Shown: positions 31,848 to 42,608, counted from the first letter of the stretch. The stretch is 64,000 nucleotides of DNA from Frischella japonica (GCF_014489845.1 NZ_JABURY010000016.1:228829-292828), one strand, 5' to 3'. The notes: generated from the sequence alone by a model not told the origin. Made by a program: numbers and translations.

Positions 31848-34800
31848 CTAAAATTCAAATTGATAAATTAAATCAACAGTTTGATCCAATCCAGAAGCAA
31901 CATCTAAATATAATCGTGGTAATAAACGATAACGTAACGTAAATACCGCCAATGAATCGAAAATACCAACACCATATTTTAATTGTAAATTGGGTAAAAG
32001 ATAGCCGCTGACTACCACTTTTTGGCTATTACCAACGCCTTGGGTGTCTAAACTTAGGTTTTTAATACCAAAAGTATTGCCAATATCGCCAACCAAACTA
32101 CCCGTTTGAGCCGTTCCTAAGCCAATAAGTAAAGCGGTGAACATATCATTATCACTCTGTTCATCACTCGATAGGCCTTGGCCACGTAATAGATAGGAAA
32201 GCGCTTCCTGCTGTGACATTGCAGGATCGGAAAAAATCTCAACTTTTGGTTCATCAGCAAGTCCAGTCACTCTGATACCTGCCGTAACATTGTCATCAAT
32301 TGATTCTTGATTGCGAATGGCTTCGATATTTATCCGCGGTTGTTCAGGTAACCCGGCAAAAATAATTTCTCCTTTGCGAACAACTAAATCTTGACCATAA
32401 GCATGAAACCGACCTTTTGGGATATTGATTTGTCCGTTAACTGTCGTACCTTTTATACTTTGGGTAACAAATAATTTTCCGGTTAAATTAGCAGCTAATC
32501 CATATGCATCAATGGTGACATCATCTCCCAATGAAACCAAAACATGACTATTAATTGCCATTGTAGAATTTTTTGCTTGTACCGGCTGTAAATGATTATC
32601 TAACATAACTTCATCTGATGACACATCTACTGTAGATGGTGGTAAAGATTCGACTTGAATATTTGCTTTGGGAATAGTTACTTGTCCCGTTAGATCTAAC
32701 TGTTGCTGATTAGCTGTTATGTGAATATCAGGAATAATTTGCATCGTTAATAATGGTGCAATATTAACTTCAAGCGCATCACCTTTTACAGATATAGTCG
32801 AATCCCAGTTATCAATATTTTTCCAATTGGCTTTGCCATTAATATTTACCACGCCAGCCTTGGTTTTCATGGTTCCTTTCAAATCGGATGATTTACCATT
32901 GAAATCCATATCAATCATAATTGAACGGACATCTACGGGTAATTGATTAGTTTTAATCTCACTATGTTCTAAGTCAAAGTTACCCGTAATATAAGGGTCA
33001 AGTAAACTTCCTGAAAATTTTAGGTGACTATTAATGAAACCATTTGCATGTTCATTATCATTAAGTAATGGGTTAATCATGGCGAGAGATAAATTATCAA
33101 TATCAATCTGACCATCTAAACGTTTGGTTGTTAATGGCTCTATAATTCGAATATCACCTTTAAATTTACCCAAATTTTTAAAACCAAATCTCCATTTTAA
33201 ATTGGCTTGTTTATCATTAAGATTAGCGTCAATATTAAATAAATCAAATGGTATCGGTAATGTTTGCGAAGAAATTTGTTGTCTTACATGCACATTATTA
33301 CCTGATAGATTAACTGTTATGGTTGGTATTTTAGTATTCGGATCCCATTTTATATTTGCTTTACCATTAACATAACCAGCAATATTGGTTTGGGAATTAA
33401 TAAAGGGATCAATTAAATCAAGATCAATATTTTTTAAACTGATCTCTGCCATACCTTTATTAGCCAAAACAATGTCATTATCTAAACAAATGCTTGATTG
33501 GGTATTTAACCAGCAATGTGCAAAAATCTTAGTTAATTTGCGGTTAATGTCATAATCTATCACAATTGGATGATTGATTTGCCAAAGATTATTTTTACCG
33601 ACTTTAGCATTGGCTTGCGACATTATGCCCTGCCATTGACTGCGATTTTTATTAAAAGAACCATTGAGTAATATCTCGCTGGATAACGGTTTACCGTTAA
33701 CGTTAAGCGTTAACTGATGCTTTTGCTCATTACCTTGTAAAGAAACAGTTGCATTATTTACACTCATATTAGGCATATTAAATTTTTTTAATTTTAGACT
33801 AATATCACCGTTAATCATATTGCTATAACTTATTTCACCGTTCAAAACGGCTTGTTCTAAAACGATATCTTGTAAAATTAATTTATTAATAACCAAATTA
33901 GAGGTAATTATTGGTTGCTTTAAAGTTCCTTTAATATTGACATGCCCAACAATATTACCCAAAATTTTTGGATTAATAACCTTTAAATTAGGAAAATTTA
34001 CATTTGCAATGAAATCGTCTTGTTTGGTAGACCCATTTAATTCAATACGATTGCTATCCCAATTAAGATTAAAGTTATTAGCTAACAAATATTGATTGGA
34101 ATTAATACCTAAATCACCACTTATTTGTAACGGAGCGTGATTGATTTCCCCGGTTAAGTTAACGCGATTTAAATTGATTAACCAGGCACGTTCATCATAT
34201 TCGCCACTTGTTAATAAATTACCGTTCATTTTAATGGGATATGTCAATGACCATTGGCTTAGATCGATTTGATTGAAATTAATTTTTGTATCCCAATGTA
34301 ACTTATTTAACCAACTAATCTTGCCGGATAAAGCCAATTCGCCTTGTGGTAGAGAGATTTTAGTTTTATTTATGTCAATATACTCATTCGTTCCATTTGA
34401 TTGAATCTCAATATGAGTTGGTAATATATCTTTACTATTCACTTCACCTTTGACATTAAAATGATAAAGATTTGCCAAGCCTGATAAATCTATATCAAAA
34501 TCATTTAGTTGATAATCTGCCTTATTTATTACTGGCCATTGTAGATGTTTACCACTCATTTTTAGCGTTAACGGCATATATTTTTCAAAAAAATTAATTT
34601 TAGCAAAGATATCTGCTTGATTTAATCCTTTAATATGCGTTTGCGTTGCTAACTCGCCAAGTAATTGCCCCTCAAAATGACTATTGAATTCTGAACTATT
34701 TTTGGCCGTAGTATTATTTGTTTTTGCTAGAATATCTGTTTTAATAGGCCATTCATCTCTTAATTTGATTTGCCCTTTGACTTGTATATGAGCTTTGGCA

Positions 34801-35675
34801 TAATCGCTTGTTGCATTCGTTTCAACCAATCTAACATCAACCAAACTATTGACGGTACTTGCTTCAATTACAACATCATCAAAAAAATAATCATTACCAC
34901 CTATATGTAATACCCAACCATTACCAGTTAAATGATTAACAAAAATATCTAAGGGAATATTTACATTAGGTAAAGATTGAATTAAAGGTTGATTAAATAA
35001 TGTTTCGATCGTTTCATTGATCGCAAAAGGTGATTTTTTGGGTTTTAAGTTTGATGAAGAGGGATTGCTTTTCCAATCGGGAAAAATGGCCTTAACATCC
35101 ATTGCCGTAGTAGGTAACACATAAATAAATTGATTTATCCAATTTGCTTGTCCTTGAAAAGAAGACAACTCAAAATGCATATTATCCACATTAACATTAA
35201 CTTTTTCTAATTGTGCCGACTTTAATTCAATTGGTAAAGGAGTTTTTACTACAAAACGTTTTAATGATTGAGGTTGTTCGGTTTTAGATTCACTTTTGGG
35301 AATTTTATCGGTCTCTATGTTGACATAAATATCTTTGGCTTGAAAGGATTTAACACAAATTTTGCCCTTAATCAGGCATAATCCGGAAAGTGAGACTCTC
35401 GCTTCACCAACCGAGACTTCAACCCCATCCATTTTAAATGTAAAACCATCAATATTCAGATCATTTAATGCTCCTTTTGCATGCTTTATCTGTATTTGAG
35501 GAACCGCTTTTTCAATTACACTGCTAATGACTTTAATACCTAAACTGGTATAAATAAAGGTAGTTAATAAAACAATAATAAACGTCAGTATACATAAAGT
35601 CACTAGGCTACGGACTTTCCATTTCCGAATACGCCTCATTTTTGTTACTTTTTTAATTCGTTGTGGGCTTTTCAT
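31848..35675 (-). CDS. tamB: Translocation and assembly module subunit TamB
   Basis: 1275-residue AsmA-like protein anchored in the inner membrane by one helix (about residues 24-46) and spanning the periplasm. The long beta-rich middle is typical. The conserved C-terminal DUF490 region includes INIPKGRFHAYGQDLVVRKGE and ends DLIYQFEF. Together with TamA it bridges the envelope for outer-membrane protein insertion and phospholipid transport. Length matches E. coli TamB (1259). It starts three bases after the tamA stop. Confidence 0.96.
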   Translation of the reverse strand: MKSPQRIKKVTKMRRIRKWKVRSLVTLCILTFIIVLLTTFIYTSLGIKVISSVIEKAVPQIQIKHAKGALNDLNIDGFTFKMDGVEVSVGEARVSLSGLCLIKGKICVKSFQAKDIYVNIETDKIPKSESKTEQPQSLKRFVVKTPLPIELKSAQLEKVNVNVDNMHFELSSFQGQANWINQFIYVLPTTAMDVKAIFPDWKSNPSSSNLKPKKSPFAINETIETLFNQPLIQSLPNVNIPLDIFVNHLTGNGWVLHIGGNDYFFDDVVIEASTVNSLVDVRLVETNATSDYAKAHIQVKGQIKLRDEWPIKTDILAKTNNTTAKNSSEFNSHFEGQLLGELATQTHIKGLNQADIFAKINFFEKYMPLTLKMSGKHLQWPVINKADYQLNDFDIDLSGLANLYHFNVKGEVNSKDILPTHIEIQSNGTNEYIDINKTKISLPQGELALSGKISWLNKLHWDTKINFNQIDLSQWSLTYPIKMNGNLLTSGEYDERAWLINLNRVNLTGEINHAPLQISGDLGINSNQYLLANNFNLNWDSNRIELNGSTKQDDFIANVNFPNLKVINPKILGNIVGHVNIKGTLKQPIITSNLVINKLILQDIVLEQAVLNGEISYSNMINGDISLKLKKFNMPNMSVNNATVSLQGNEQKHQLTLNVNGKPLSSEILLNGSFNKNRSQWQGIMSQANAKVGKNNLWQINHPIVIDYDINRKLTKIFAHCWLNTQSSICLDNDIVLANKGMAEISLKNIDLDLIDPFINSQTNIAGYVNGKANIKWDPNTKIPTITVNLSGNNVHVRQQISSQTLPIPFDLFNIDANLNDKQANLKWRFGFKNLGKFKGDIRIIEPLTTKRLDGQIDIDNLSLAMINPLLNDNEHANGFINSHLKFSGSLLDPYITGNFDLEHSEIKTNQLPVDVRSIMIDMDFNGKSSDLKGTMKTKAGVVNINGKANWKNIDNWDSTISVKGDALEVNIAPLLTMQIIPDIHITANQQQLDLTGQVTIPKANIQVESLPPSTVDVSSDEVMLDNHLQPVQAKNSTMAINSHVLVSLGDDVTIDAYGLAANLTGKLFVTQSIKGTTVNGQINIPKGRFHAYGQDLVVRKGEIIFAGLPEQPRINIEAIRNQESIDDNVTAGIRVTGLADEPKVEIFSDPAMSQQEALSYLLRGQGLSSDEQSDNDMFTALLIGLGTAQTGSLVGDIGNTFGIKNLSLDTQGVGNSQKVVVSGYLLPNLQLKYGVGIFDSLAVFTLRYRLLPRLYLDVASGLDQTVDLIYQFEF

Positions 35676-35678
35676 AAT

Positions 35679-37400
35679 TTATAACTCAGTGCCTAAACCA
35701 ATATAAAAATGGGCTGTTGTTTTTGAATGTTCAATCGGTGTTGCTATATCAAATTTTACGGGTCCAATTGGCGACACCCAACGTATTCCGATTCCGGCAC
35801 CGGTATGAAAATCTGTACCATCAAGTTTATCTATTGCCTCACCAGTATCCACAAATACTGCACCCCACCATGCACCTGTTAGATTATATTGATATTCGAG
35901 AGAACCGGTAATTAATTTTGTACCACCTTTCAATTTACCCTTTTTATCTTTCGGCGCTATAGAGTTATAGCTATATCCCCTTATACTTCGATCTCCACCA
36001 GCAAAGAAGCGAAAATTAGGTGGAACTCGTTCGAAACTACTTGCTTGAATAATACCAAAATTACCACGAGCGACTAAACGGTGCTGTTTCAATAATGAAC
36101 GAATCCATACTTGTTGTGTCTGAAAACGAATAAAATTAATATCAGACCCAATATCTTCCGCTGCAGCTTCTAATGAATAACGTTGTGAATCGGCCCATAA
36201 AGGAAATAAATTGTCTTCACTTCTGACCCGAGAAAGGCTAATCGAGGGATAAAGAAGGAAGGTTCTAAAACTGTCATCCGCTTGTTTAAAATTGTCATAC
36301 ATGACATTTAATCCGATAGCATGTTGCCAGCCTTGAAAAATATCCCAATTGCGAATAATACCTATTGAATAAGACCGCGAATCGGTATCTTTATTATCAA
36401 TTTTTTTATATCCTCCCTGAATTGTGTAATAATCTTCTAAAGGAGATTTATATAGAGGAATTTTATAAGCCCCGGAAATCGATTGTTCGGGAGAAGATAA
36501 TGCAAGTTCACTATGAAAACTATGTCCACGGTCATTTATCCAAGGTTTACTCCAGCCGAGCCGCCCTCTCACACCATTATCACTGGAATAGCCTATACCG
36601 ACATCAACACTATTTTTTTTACGGGGAACTGCAATGACTTGCAGGGGGATCGCTTTATTTTCATCGACTTGATTCAATAAAGGAATCACCGTTACGGCAC
36701 TAAACCAATTTGTTGAAGATAATCGACGGTTAAATAGAGAAAGTTGATCAGCGCTATAACTTTCATTACGTTTAAAAGGAATAATGTTTTTTAAATAAGA
36801 TTTTCGTATTACTGTATCATTAAAACTGACATTACCAAAGTGATAACGTTGACCAGTATCAAAATCAATATTCCAGTATGCCTGATGTAATTTATCTGCT
36901 ACCGCAAGTTGATGTTTAGATAGATCAGAATCAAAATAACCTTTTCGTAATGCAATGCGCTGTAATTGCTTTATAAAACCATCATAATCACCATGATTTA
37001 AAATCGTTCCCTTAGCTGGTAAATCATTATTTAACAAACTAATATAATCTCGATCATGGGCACCTTCACCAGATATATTAATATTTGTCTTTTCAATTAA
37101 AATCGGTTCACCTTGATTGACGATAACCGTTATCAGCTTTGCATCATCCGAAATTTGATATTCAAAAGTTGGGGCATAGTAACCGAGAGCTCTTAACCCT
37201 TTTTTTATTTCATCTTCTAAAGATTGCTTAAAATAGGGGGTATCATCGATACGATTTGGATCGATCAATGACAAACGCGCATCTACATTTTTCTGTAATG
37301 CTTCAGGTAATCCTTTAACAGTTAAATGCATTTTTGCCAGAGCAAATGAATTTACTGCCATAATGAGCATAACTAAAAGGAAAGTAAAATTCCTTCGCAC
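35679..37400 (-). CDS. tamA: Translocation and assembly module subunit TamA
   Basis: 573-residue Omp85-family outer-membrane protein. Signal peptide of about 22 residues (ending FALA), three POTRA domains, then a 16-strand barrel. The lid-lock region RFFAGGDRSIRGYSYNSIAP and the final KFDIATPIEH...FYIGLGTEL are diagnostic. The start codon is GTG at 37400, chosen because GGAG lies six bases upstream; no upstream in-frame ATG exists. Operon tamA-tamB as in E. coli. Confidence 0.96.
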   Translation of the reverse strand: MRRNFTFLLVMLIMAVNSFALAKMHLTVKGLPEALQKNVDARLSLIDPNRIDDTPYFKQSLEDEIKKGLRALGYYAPTFEYQISDDAKLITVIVNQGEPILIEKTNINISGEGAHDRDYISLLNNDLPAKGTILNHGDYDGFIKQLQRIALRKGYFDSDLSKHQLAVADKLHQAYWNIDFDTGQRYHFGNVSFNDTVIRKSYLKNIIPFKRNESYSADQLSLFNRRLSSTNWFSAVTVIPLLNQVDENKAIPLQVIAVPRKKNSVDVGIGYSSDNGVRGRLGWSKPWINDRGHSFHSELALSSPEQSISGAYKIPLYKSPLEDYYTIQGGYKKIDNKDTDSRSYSIGIIRNWDIFQGWQHAIGLNVMYDNFKQADDSFRTFLLYPSISLSRVRSEDNLFPLWADSQRYSLEAAAEDIGSDINFIRFQTQQVWIRSLLKQHRLVARGNFGIIQASSFERVPPNFRFFAGGDRSIRGYSYNSIAPKDKKGKLKGGTKLITGSLEYQYNLTGAWWGAVFVDTGEAIDKLDGTDFHTGAGIGIRWVSPIGPVKFDIATPIEHSKTTAHFYIGLGTEL

Positions 37401-37534
37401 ATCAACTCCAAAATTGTGTCACGTCACTTAATCGACAAATAATTGGCTAAGTAGTAGACTTAAAATTAATCATAATTATCATATCAGACTATAAATAACA
37501 ATAAAAGCTCTTGTTTTTTAACAACTTTTATAGT

Positions 37535-38071
37535 TTATTCCAATAATGTAACTTTACCAATGTAAGGTAAATGACGATAATGTTGTGCATAATCAATACC
37601 ATAACCTACTACGAACTCATCCGGAATCGAAAAACCAACATACTTAACAGGGACTTTCACTTCTCGTCGAGAAGGTTTATCTAACAGGGTACAGATTTCA
37701 ATTGATCTTGGCGTTCTAAGTGCAAGTAATTCCTTAACTTTACTTAATGTATTACCGGTATCAATAATATCTTCGACAATGAGCACATCTTTGCCATGTA
37801 TGTCTTCATCGAGATCTTTGAGAATTTTGACATCGCGGTTGCTATTCATAGCGTTACCATAACTTGATGCCGTCATAAAATCAACCTCGTGTCCCACTGT
37901 AATTGCTCGACTAAGATCAGCCATAAAAATAAATGATCCACGTAATAAACCGACAAGCACTAATTCATTTTGACTATTTTGATAATTATCACTTATCTGT
38001 TTACCTAATTCTTGAACACGATGTTGAATATCTTGTTCTGATAACATTTTTTCTAACTTATGCTTTTTCAT
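37535..38071 (-). CDS. hpt: Hypoxanthine phosphoribosyltransferase
   Basis: 178-residue purine-salvage enzyme making IMP or GMP from the base and PRPP. The PRPP-binding loop [13 protein letters not shown] lies near residues 95-107. The flexible-loop region SSYGNAMNS and the C-terminal [20 protein letters not shown] match E. coli Hpt almost fully. Divergent from xseB. Confidence 0.96.
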   Translation of the reverse strand: MKKHKLEKMLSEQDIQHRVQELGKQISDNYQNSQNELVLVGLLRGSFIFMADLSRAITVGHEVDFMTASSYGNAMNSNRDVKILKDLDEDIHGKDVLIVEDIIDTGNTLSKVKELLALRTPRSIEICTLLDKPSRREVKVPVKYVGFSIPDEFVVGYGIDYAQHYRHLPYIGKVTLLE

Positions 38072-38391
38072 TAATACACCAATTTATGTTAAATTTATTT
38101 GAGATCTACTAAGAAATATCACTTTTTCATAGCCAGAATATTTTTAATAATATAAAAAATGGATTATATAGTATTTTTATATTTTAGTTATCTTTGTCCC
38201 TCATAATTTAATCATGATAGTTTAATTAATAGTCAATTGGTTTTTATCTAAGTAAAAACGAAATTGTTAACAAGTTATATTTTATAGACTCAAATTAACC
38301 CATTTGCTGATCAGCAAAATATCATCTAAAATTGTTCATTGTTATTAATTACGTATATACTAGATGTTATATTAAATATATGAGGTTTAAG
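38072..38391. promoter_or_regulatory. hpt-xseB divergent control region
   Basis: 320 bases without a gene. It holds a perfect 16-base palindrome TTTGCTGATCAGCAAA (38303-38318). Downstream is a likely xseB promoter: TTGTTC (38332-38337), 18 bases, TATACT (38356-38361). A GAGG (38382-38385) precedes the xseB ATG. The palindrome lies about 55-60 bases ahead of the predicted start of transcription, a position suited to an activator or repressor site. Confidence 0.5.
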
Positions 38392-38634
38392 ATGACTAAA
38401 AAGCCAACCAAGTCGCTCGCCTTTGAAGAAACCCTAAAAGAACTTGAAACAATTATCAGCAAACTTGAAATAGGAAGTTTGCCATTAGATGAAGCATTAA
38501 ACGAATTTGAAAAAGGGATCAAATTAGCTAAACAAGGCCAGAACCAGTTGCAAAAGGCTGAACAACGAATTCAGATTTTATTAGCGGAAAACGGTGATTC
38601 GGCACTAACTGATTTTTCGTTGCCTGAAAATTAA
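38392..38634 (+). CDS. xseB: Exodeoxyribonuclease VII small subunit XseB
   Basis: 80-residue helical subunit of exonuclease VII, the same length as in E. coli. It starts MTKKPTKSLAFEETLKELE and contains LPLDEALNEFEKGIKL, the family signature. The ATG at 38392 has GAGG upstream; an in-frame start 20 codons earlier would run through the promoter. First gene of xseB-ispA-dxs. Confidence 0.95.
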   Translation: MTKKPTKSLAFEETLKELETIISKLEIGSLPLDEALNEFEKGIKLAKQGQNQLQKAEQRIQILLAENGDSALTDFSLPEN

Positions 38635-38651
38635 ATTTGATTGTAATAACT

Positions 38652-39536
38652 ATGATAACTGCTTTTCACAAACTTCATGATCAGTATACACACAGAATCA
38701 ATAAAGTCCTTGAACAAGCCATCCAAGATATTCCCTCTTCTGTATTAACAGCGGCTATGTCTTACAGTTTGCTTGCTGGTGGTAAACGTATACGACCATT
38801 TTTAGTTTATGCTACCGGACAAATGTTTGATAGCCAATTAGATTGGCTTGATGCTCCAGCTGCGGCAATTGAAATGATTCATACCTATTCCCTTATTCAT
38901 GATGATTTACCTGCTATGGATGATGATCAGCTAAGGCGTGGTATGCCGACTTGCCACATAAAATTTGATGAGGCAACTGCTATACTTGCTGGTGATGCTT
39001 TACAGACTTTTGCTTTTACCAAATTAGCTCAAGCACCCTATTTAGACGCAAATTGCAAAATTGCTTTAATTAATGAACTTTCTAACGCTAGTGGTGTAAA
39101 TGGTATGTGCCTTGGGCAATCATTAGATCTGCAATCAGAACACAAAGAAATTTCTTTATCGGATTTACAAACTATCCATAGCCATAAAACCGGTGCGTTA
39201 ATTAAATCAGCTGTTCGACTCGGCATGTTTGTGGCAGGGGAACATGCTTTACAATATCAAGTTTCACTCGACAATTTTGCTGATCATATTGGTTTAGCTT
39301 TTCAAATACAAGATGATATTCTAGATGAAATTGGCGATCAAAACACAATGGGGAAACAACAAGGTACTGATAGGCAGTTGGAAAAAAATACTTATATCAC
39401 TCTATATGGTTTGGATAATTCTATAAAAATTACTCAAAAACTTCATACACAAGCGCTCGAAGAGCTGAATAAAATACCGTATAATAGTGAACCATTACAC
39501 CAATTAGCCAATTTTATTATTAGTCGCCATTTTTAG
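38652..39536 (+). CDS. ispA: Farnesyl diphosphate synthase IspA
   Basis: 294-residue prenyltransferase condensing IPP with DMAPP and GPP. First aspartate-rich motif DDLPAMDDD starts at D84; second is DDILDEIGD. FLVYATGQMF and GGKRIRPF precede them. The ATG at 38652 matches the family length; a TTG 15 bases earlier is less likely. It supplies precursors for ubiquinone (compare ubiG) and undecaprenyl phosphate. Confidence 0.95.
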   Translation: MITAFHKLHDQYTHRINKVLEQAIQDIPSSVLTAAMSYSLLAGGKRIRPFLVYATGQMFDSQLDWLDAPAAAIEMIHTYSLIHDDLPAMDDDQLRRGMPTCHIKFDEATAILAGDALQTFAFTKLAQAPYLDANCKIALINELSNASGVNGMCLGQSLDLQSEHKEISLSDLQTIHSHKTGALIKSAVRLGMFVAGEHALQYQVSLDNFADHIGLAFQIQDDILDEIGDQNTMGKQQGTDRQLEKNTYITLYGLDNSIKITQKLHTQALEELNKIPYNSEPLHQLANFIISRHF

Positions 39537-39570
39537 TTAATAATCAAATATTGAGAAACAAAAGGCCTAA

Positions 39571-41427
39571 ATGAAGCTTGAACATTATCCGTTATTGAAA
39601 CAGATTAATTTTCCAAAAGATTTAAAAAATTATTCACAGTCCCAATTGCCGATTATTTGTGAGGAACTGCGGCAGTTTTTACTTAATTCGGTAAGTCGTT
39701 CAAGTGGGCATTTAGCCTCGGGATTAGGCGTGATTGAATTGACAGTGGCGCTGCATTATGTCTATGACACCCCATTTGATCAATTGATTTGGGATGTAGG
39801 TCATCAAGCCTATCCTCATAAAATTCTAACCGGTCGCCGAGATAAAATGTTAACAATTCGTCAAAAAAACGGTCTTCACCCTTTCCCTTGGCGTGAAGAA
39901 AGTGAGTATGACGTTCTCAGTACTGGTCACTCTTCTACCTCAATTAGTGCAGCTTTAGGTATGGCCGTAGCAGAACAGAGTAAATCATCAGATCGCAAAG
40001 TTGTTTGCGTCATCGGTGATGGTGCTTTAACAGCCGGTATGGCTTTTGAAGCGCTGAATCATGCTGGGCATTTAAAACCTGATATGCTGGTTATTGTTAA
40101 TGATAATGATATGTCGATTTCTCAAAATGTTGGTGGTCTTAATCAACATTTGGCACAAATATTATCAAGTCAGACTTATGCATCAATCCGTAGAAACGGA
40201 AAAAAAGTCTTATCTGGCATTCCACCGGTAAGACAATTTTTGAAAAAAACTGAAGAACATCTTAAAAATCTGATTACCCCCACCAATTTATTTGCTGAAC
40301 TAGGATTCAATTACCTGGGACCGGTTGATGGTCACAATATTGATACGCTTGTCAATACACTAACCCAATTGCGACAACTCAAAGGACCTCAGTTATTACA
40401 CATTGTGACGCAAAAGGGTAAAGGCTATCCACCGGCAGAAAAAAATCCCGTTTTATGGCATGGTGTTCCAAAATTCGATCCGAGTGAAGGTAAATTTAAT
40501 AAAGCTATTAATAGTAACCCTACTTATTCAGAAGTTTTTGGTGATTGGTTGTGCCAAATTGCCCAACATGATAAACGATTAATCGCCATCACCCCAGCTA
40601 TGGGAGAAGGTTCTGGTATGGTAAAATTTGCTGAACGTTATCCAGAGCAATTTTATGATGTTGCTATTGCCGAACAACATGCAGTAACTTTTGCTGCTGG
40701 CTTAGCGATTAATGGAAAAAAACCAGTAGTAGCAATTTATTCAACCTTTTTGCAACGAGCTTATGATCAGCTTATTCATGATGTTGCTCTGCAGAATTTA
40801 CCTGTATTATTTGCGATTGATCGTGCAGGTATTGTTGGTTCCGATGGTCCAACTCATCAAGGTGTATTTGATATTAGCTTCTTACGTTGTATACCCAATT
40901 TAATTATCATGACACCTAGTAATGCCAACGAATGCCGTGATATGCTCTATACTGGTTACCAACATAATGGGCCGGCTGTAATTCGTTATCCGCGTGGTGA
41001 AGCAGCTGAGGGGGAATTACAACCAATGCAATGTATTGAAATTGGTAAGAGTAAATTAATTCGACAAGGACAAGCCATAGCTATATTAAATTTTGGTTGT
41101 TTATTAAACGAAGTATTAATATCAGCAGAAACTCTTAATGCAACTGTTATTAATATGCGGTTTGTCAAACCCTTAGATGAAGAAGCCATTTTGGCCATAA
41201 CCAAAGATCATCAAATCTTAGTAACAGTAGAAGAAAACGTTATTCAAGGTGGTGCTGGTAGTGCAGTGAATGAATTTATTCTGACGAAAAAACTAAAATG
41301 TGATATGTTAAATATTGGATTACCTGATGCTTTTATTCAGCAAGGAAACCAAGTTGAAATTCGTGATGATCTTGGTTTAAGTGCAGAGAAAATCACCAGA
41401 AAGATTAAAAATTTTATTAGACAATAG
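39571..41427 (+). CDS. dxs: 1-deoxy-D-xylulose-5-phosphate synthase Dxs
   Basis: 618-residue thiamine-diphosphate enzyme joining pyruvate and glyceraldehyde-3-phosphate, the entry step of the MEP isoprenoid pathway. The TPP/Mg motif [18 protein letters not shown] is near 149-166, the transketolase pyrimidine-binding part [15 protein letters not shown] and [15 protein letters not shown] follow. AAAGG ribosome binding site. Third gene of xseB-ispA-dxs; zapA begins only seven bases after it. Confidence 0.97.
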   Translation: MKLEHYPLLKQINFPKDLKNYSQSQLPIICEELRQFLLNSVSRSSGHLASGLGVIELTVALHYVYDTPFDQLIWDVGHQAYPHKILTGRRDKMLTIRQKNGLHPFPWREESEYDVLSTGHSSTSISAALGMAVAEQSKSSDRKVVCVIGDGALTAGMAFEALNHAGHLKPDMLVIVNDNDMSISQNVGGLNQHLAQILSSQTYASIRRNGKKVLSGIPPVRQFLKKTEEHLKNLITPTNLFAELGFNYLGPVDGHNIDTLVNTLTQLRQLKGPQLLHIVTQKGKGYPPAEKNPVLWHGVPKFDPSEGKFNKAINSNPTYSEVFGDWLCQIAQHDKRLIAITPAMGEGSGMVKFAERYPEQFYDVAIAEQHAVTFAAGLAINGKKPVVAIYSTFLQRAYDQLIHDVALQNLPVLFAIDRAGIVGSDGPTHQGVFDISFLRCIPNLIIMTPSNANECRDMLYTGYQHNGPAVIRYPRGEAAEGELQPMQCIEIGKSKLIRQGQAIAILNFGCLLNEVLISAETLNATVINMRFVKPLDEEAILAITKDHQILVTVEENVIQGGAGSAVNEFILTKKLKCDMLNIGLPDAFIQQGNQVEIRDDLGLSAEKITRKIKNFIRQ

Positions 41428-41434
41428 GTTACAT

Positions 41435-41734
41435 ATGGATACTCAAGTTGTTAATATTCTTGTATTTGGCCGAACGCTCAAGCTTACTTGTCCTGTTAAT
41501 GAAGTTGAATCACTTGATTTAGCAGCAAAAGATCTGGATAATAGACTCAATGAATTACGTCGTAAAACTCAACTAATGAACAGTGATCAATTAATCATTA
41601 CTGCCGCATTAAACATGTCATATGAGTTGACAAAACAAAAACAAAAAAATATGCAACTTGAAAATGAGTTTAATGATCGTTTAAAGAAAATACAGAATCT
41701 GCTTGATAATGTTTTAAATTGTAATCAGTTGTAA
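41435..41734 (+). CDS. zapA: Cell division protein ZapA
   Basis: 99-residue coiled-coil protein that bundles FtsZ filaments at the division ring. The start MDTQVVNILVFGRTLKLTCP and the helical second half match ZapA. The ATG at 41435 is preferred over an in-frame start 18 codons upstream that lies inside dxs. It is placed seven bases after dxs, so it is probably read from the isoprenoid operon, unlike E. coli. As in E. coli it is followed by ssrS and fau. Confidence 0.93.
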   Translation: MDTQVVNILVFGRTLKLTCPVNEVESLDLAAKDLDNRLNELRRKTQLMNSDQLIITAALNMSYELTKQKQKNMQLENEFNDRLKKIQNLLDNVLNCNQL

Positions 41735-41763
41735 TAATTTTTGTAAAAATACTATTAATTTGA

Positions 41764-41793
41764 TTGTATACTGCGTCAAATTTTTTGTATCAT
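41764..41793 (+). promoter_or_regulatory. Candidate promoter of 6S RNA
   Basis: TTGTAT (41764-41769), 18 bases, TATCAT (41788-41793), placing transcription start close to the predicted 5' end of 6S RNA. An overlapping CATAAT (41791-41796) is an alternative -10. Confidence 0.45.
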
Positions 41794-41794
41794 A

Positions 41795-41977
41795 ATTATC
41801 TCTGAGATGTTCGTTAATGGGTTTGTCCCCTGAGCCGATAATCTTTATGATAGAGTGGTTATGCTTATTGATTGGTGTGTATGCCTTCATGTTAAGGAAA
41901 CCTAATAATCAAACATAACGCTCACCTTGAACTTCGGGTTCAAGGGTTATAACTCATGACGGCATCTTGGAGTCTCT
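41795..41977 (+). ncRNA. ssrS: 6S RNA
   Basis: About 183 nucleotides between zapA and fau, the conserved location. Sequence blocks match E. coli 6S RNA: TCTCTGAGATGTTCG at the 5' end, GTCCCCTGAGCCGATA, the side of the central bubble CTCACCTTGAAC, GGGTTCAAGGGTTA, and GGCATCTTGGAG closing the terminal stem. 6S RNA mimics an open promoter and sequesters sigma-70 RNA polymerase in stationary phase. Ends are estimated from the alignment (a few bases uncertain). Confidence 0.93.
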
Positions 41978-41994
41978 ATTATATCTTTAATATT

Positions 41995-42567
41995 ATGCAA
42001 TCAATTTCTCATCTTCCTACTCAGCAAATCCGCAATATTATTCGGAAAATTCGTCGTAATTTACCCATTGAGCAACGTTTGCAAGCCGAACAAACGATTT
42101 ATCTTCAAGTACAACAACACACTAAGATACAATTAGCTCATAACATTGCTATTTTTCTTTCATTTGATGGTGAGGTTAATACCCAACCAATTATTGAATA
42201 CCTTTGGCAACAAGGCAAATCAGTTTTCTTACCACTTATTGATCCAGTTAAACCTAATCATTTAATTTTTATCGCTTATGAACAAGATACACCACTGATT
42301 GCTAATCAATTTGATATTTTTGAACCAATTTATGATGCTAATAAAATCATACCTTATCAATCATTAGATGTGATATTTACACCATTAGTGGCTTTTGATG
42401 ATCGCAATTATCGTATCGGAATGGGGGGCGGTTACTATGACCGGTTATTACAAAATTACCAACAAGAAAATATTTACCCTATCGGATTAGCATTTAAATG
42501 CCAACAAATTGACCATGTGATGAATCAAGCTTGGGATATTCAATTACCTGAAATAATCAAAGGTTAA
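41995..42567 (+). CDS. fau: 5-formyltetrahydrofolate cyclo-ligase family protein Fau (YgfA)
   Basis: 190-residue ATP-dependent enzyme returning 5-formyl-THF to 5,10-methenyl-THF. The C-terminal motif GMGGGYYDRLL and the segment FLSFDGEVNTQPI are family signatures. I start at the ATG at 41995. An in-frame ATG at 41956 would lie inside 6S RNA. In E. coli ssrS and fau share a transcript, and that layout is preserved here; Fau is linked to persister formation there. Confidence 0.92.
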   Translation: MQSISHLPTQQIRNIIRKIRRNLPIEQRLQAEQTIYLQVQQHTKIQLAHNIAIFLSFDGEVNTQPIIEYLWQQGKSVFLPLIDPVKPNHLIFIAYEQDTPLIANQFDIFEPIYDANKIIPYQSLDVIFTPLVAFDDRNYRIGMGGGYYDRLLQNYQQENIYPIGLAFKCQQIDHVMNQAWDIQLPEIIKG

Positions 42568-42579
42568 TTGATATTTAAG

Positions 42580-42608
42580 TTGCGATGTTATTAATAAATC
42601 GTTATAAT
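42580..42608 (+). promoter_or_regulatory. Promoter of rplY
   Basis: TTGCGA (42580-42585), exactly 17 bases, perfect TATAAT (42603-42608). The resulting leader of about 75 bases could carry the L25 autoregulatory target known in gammaproteobacteria; I did not resolve its fold. Confidence 0.75.
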
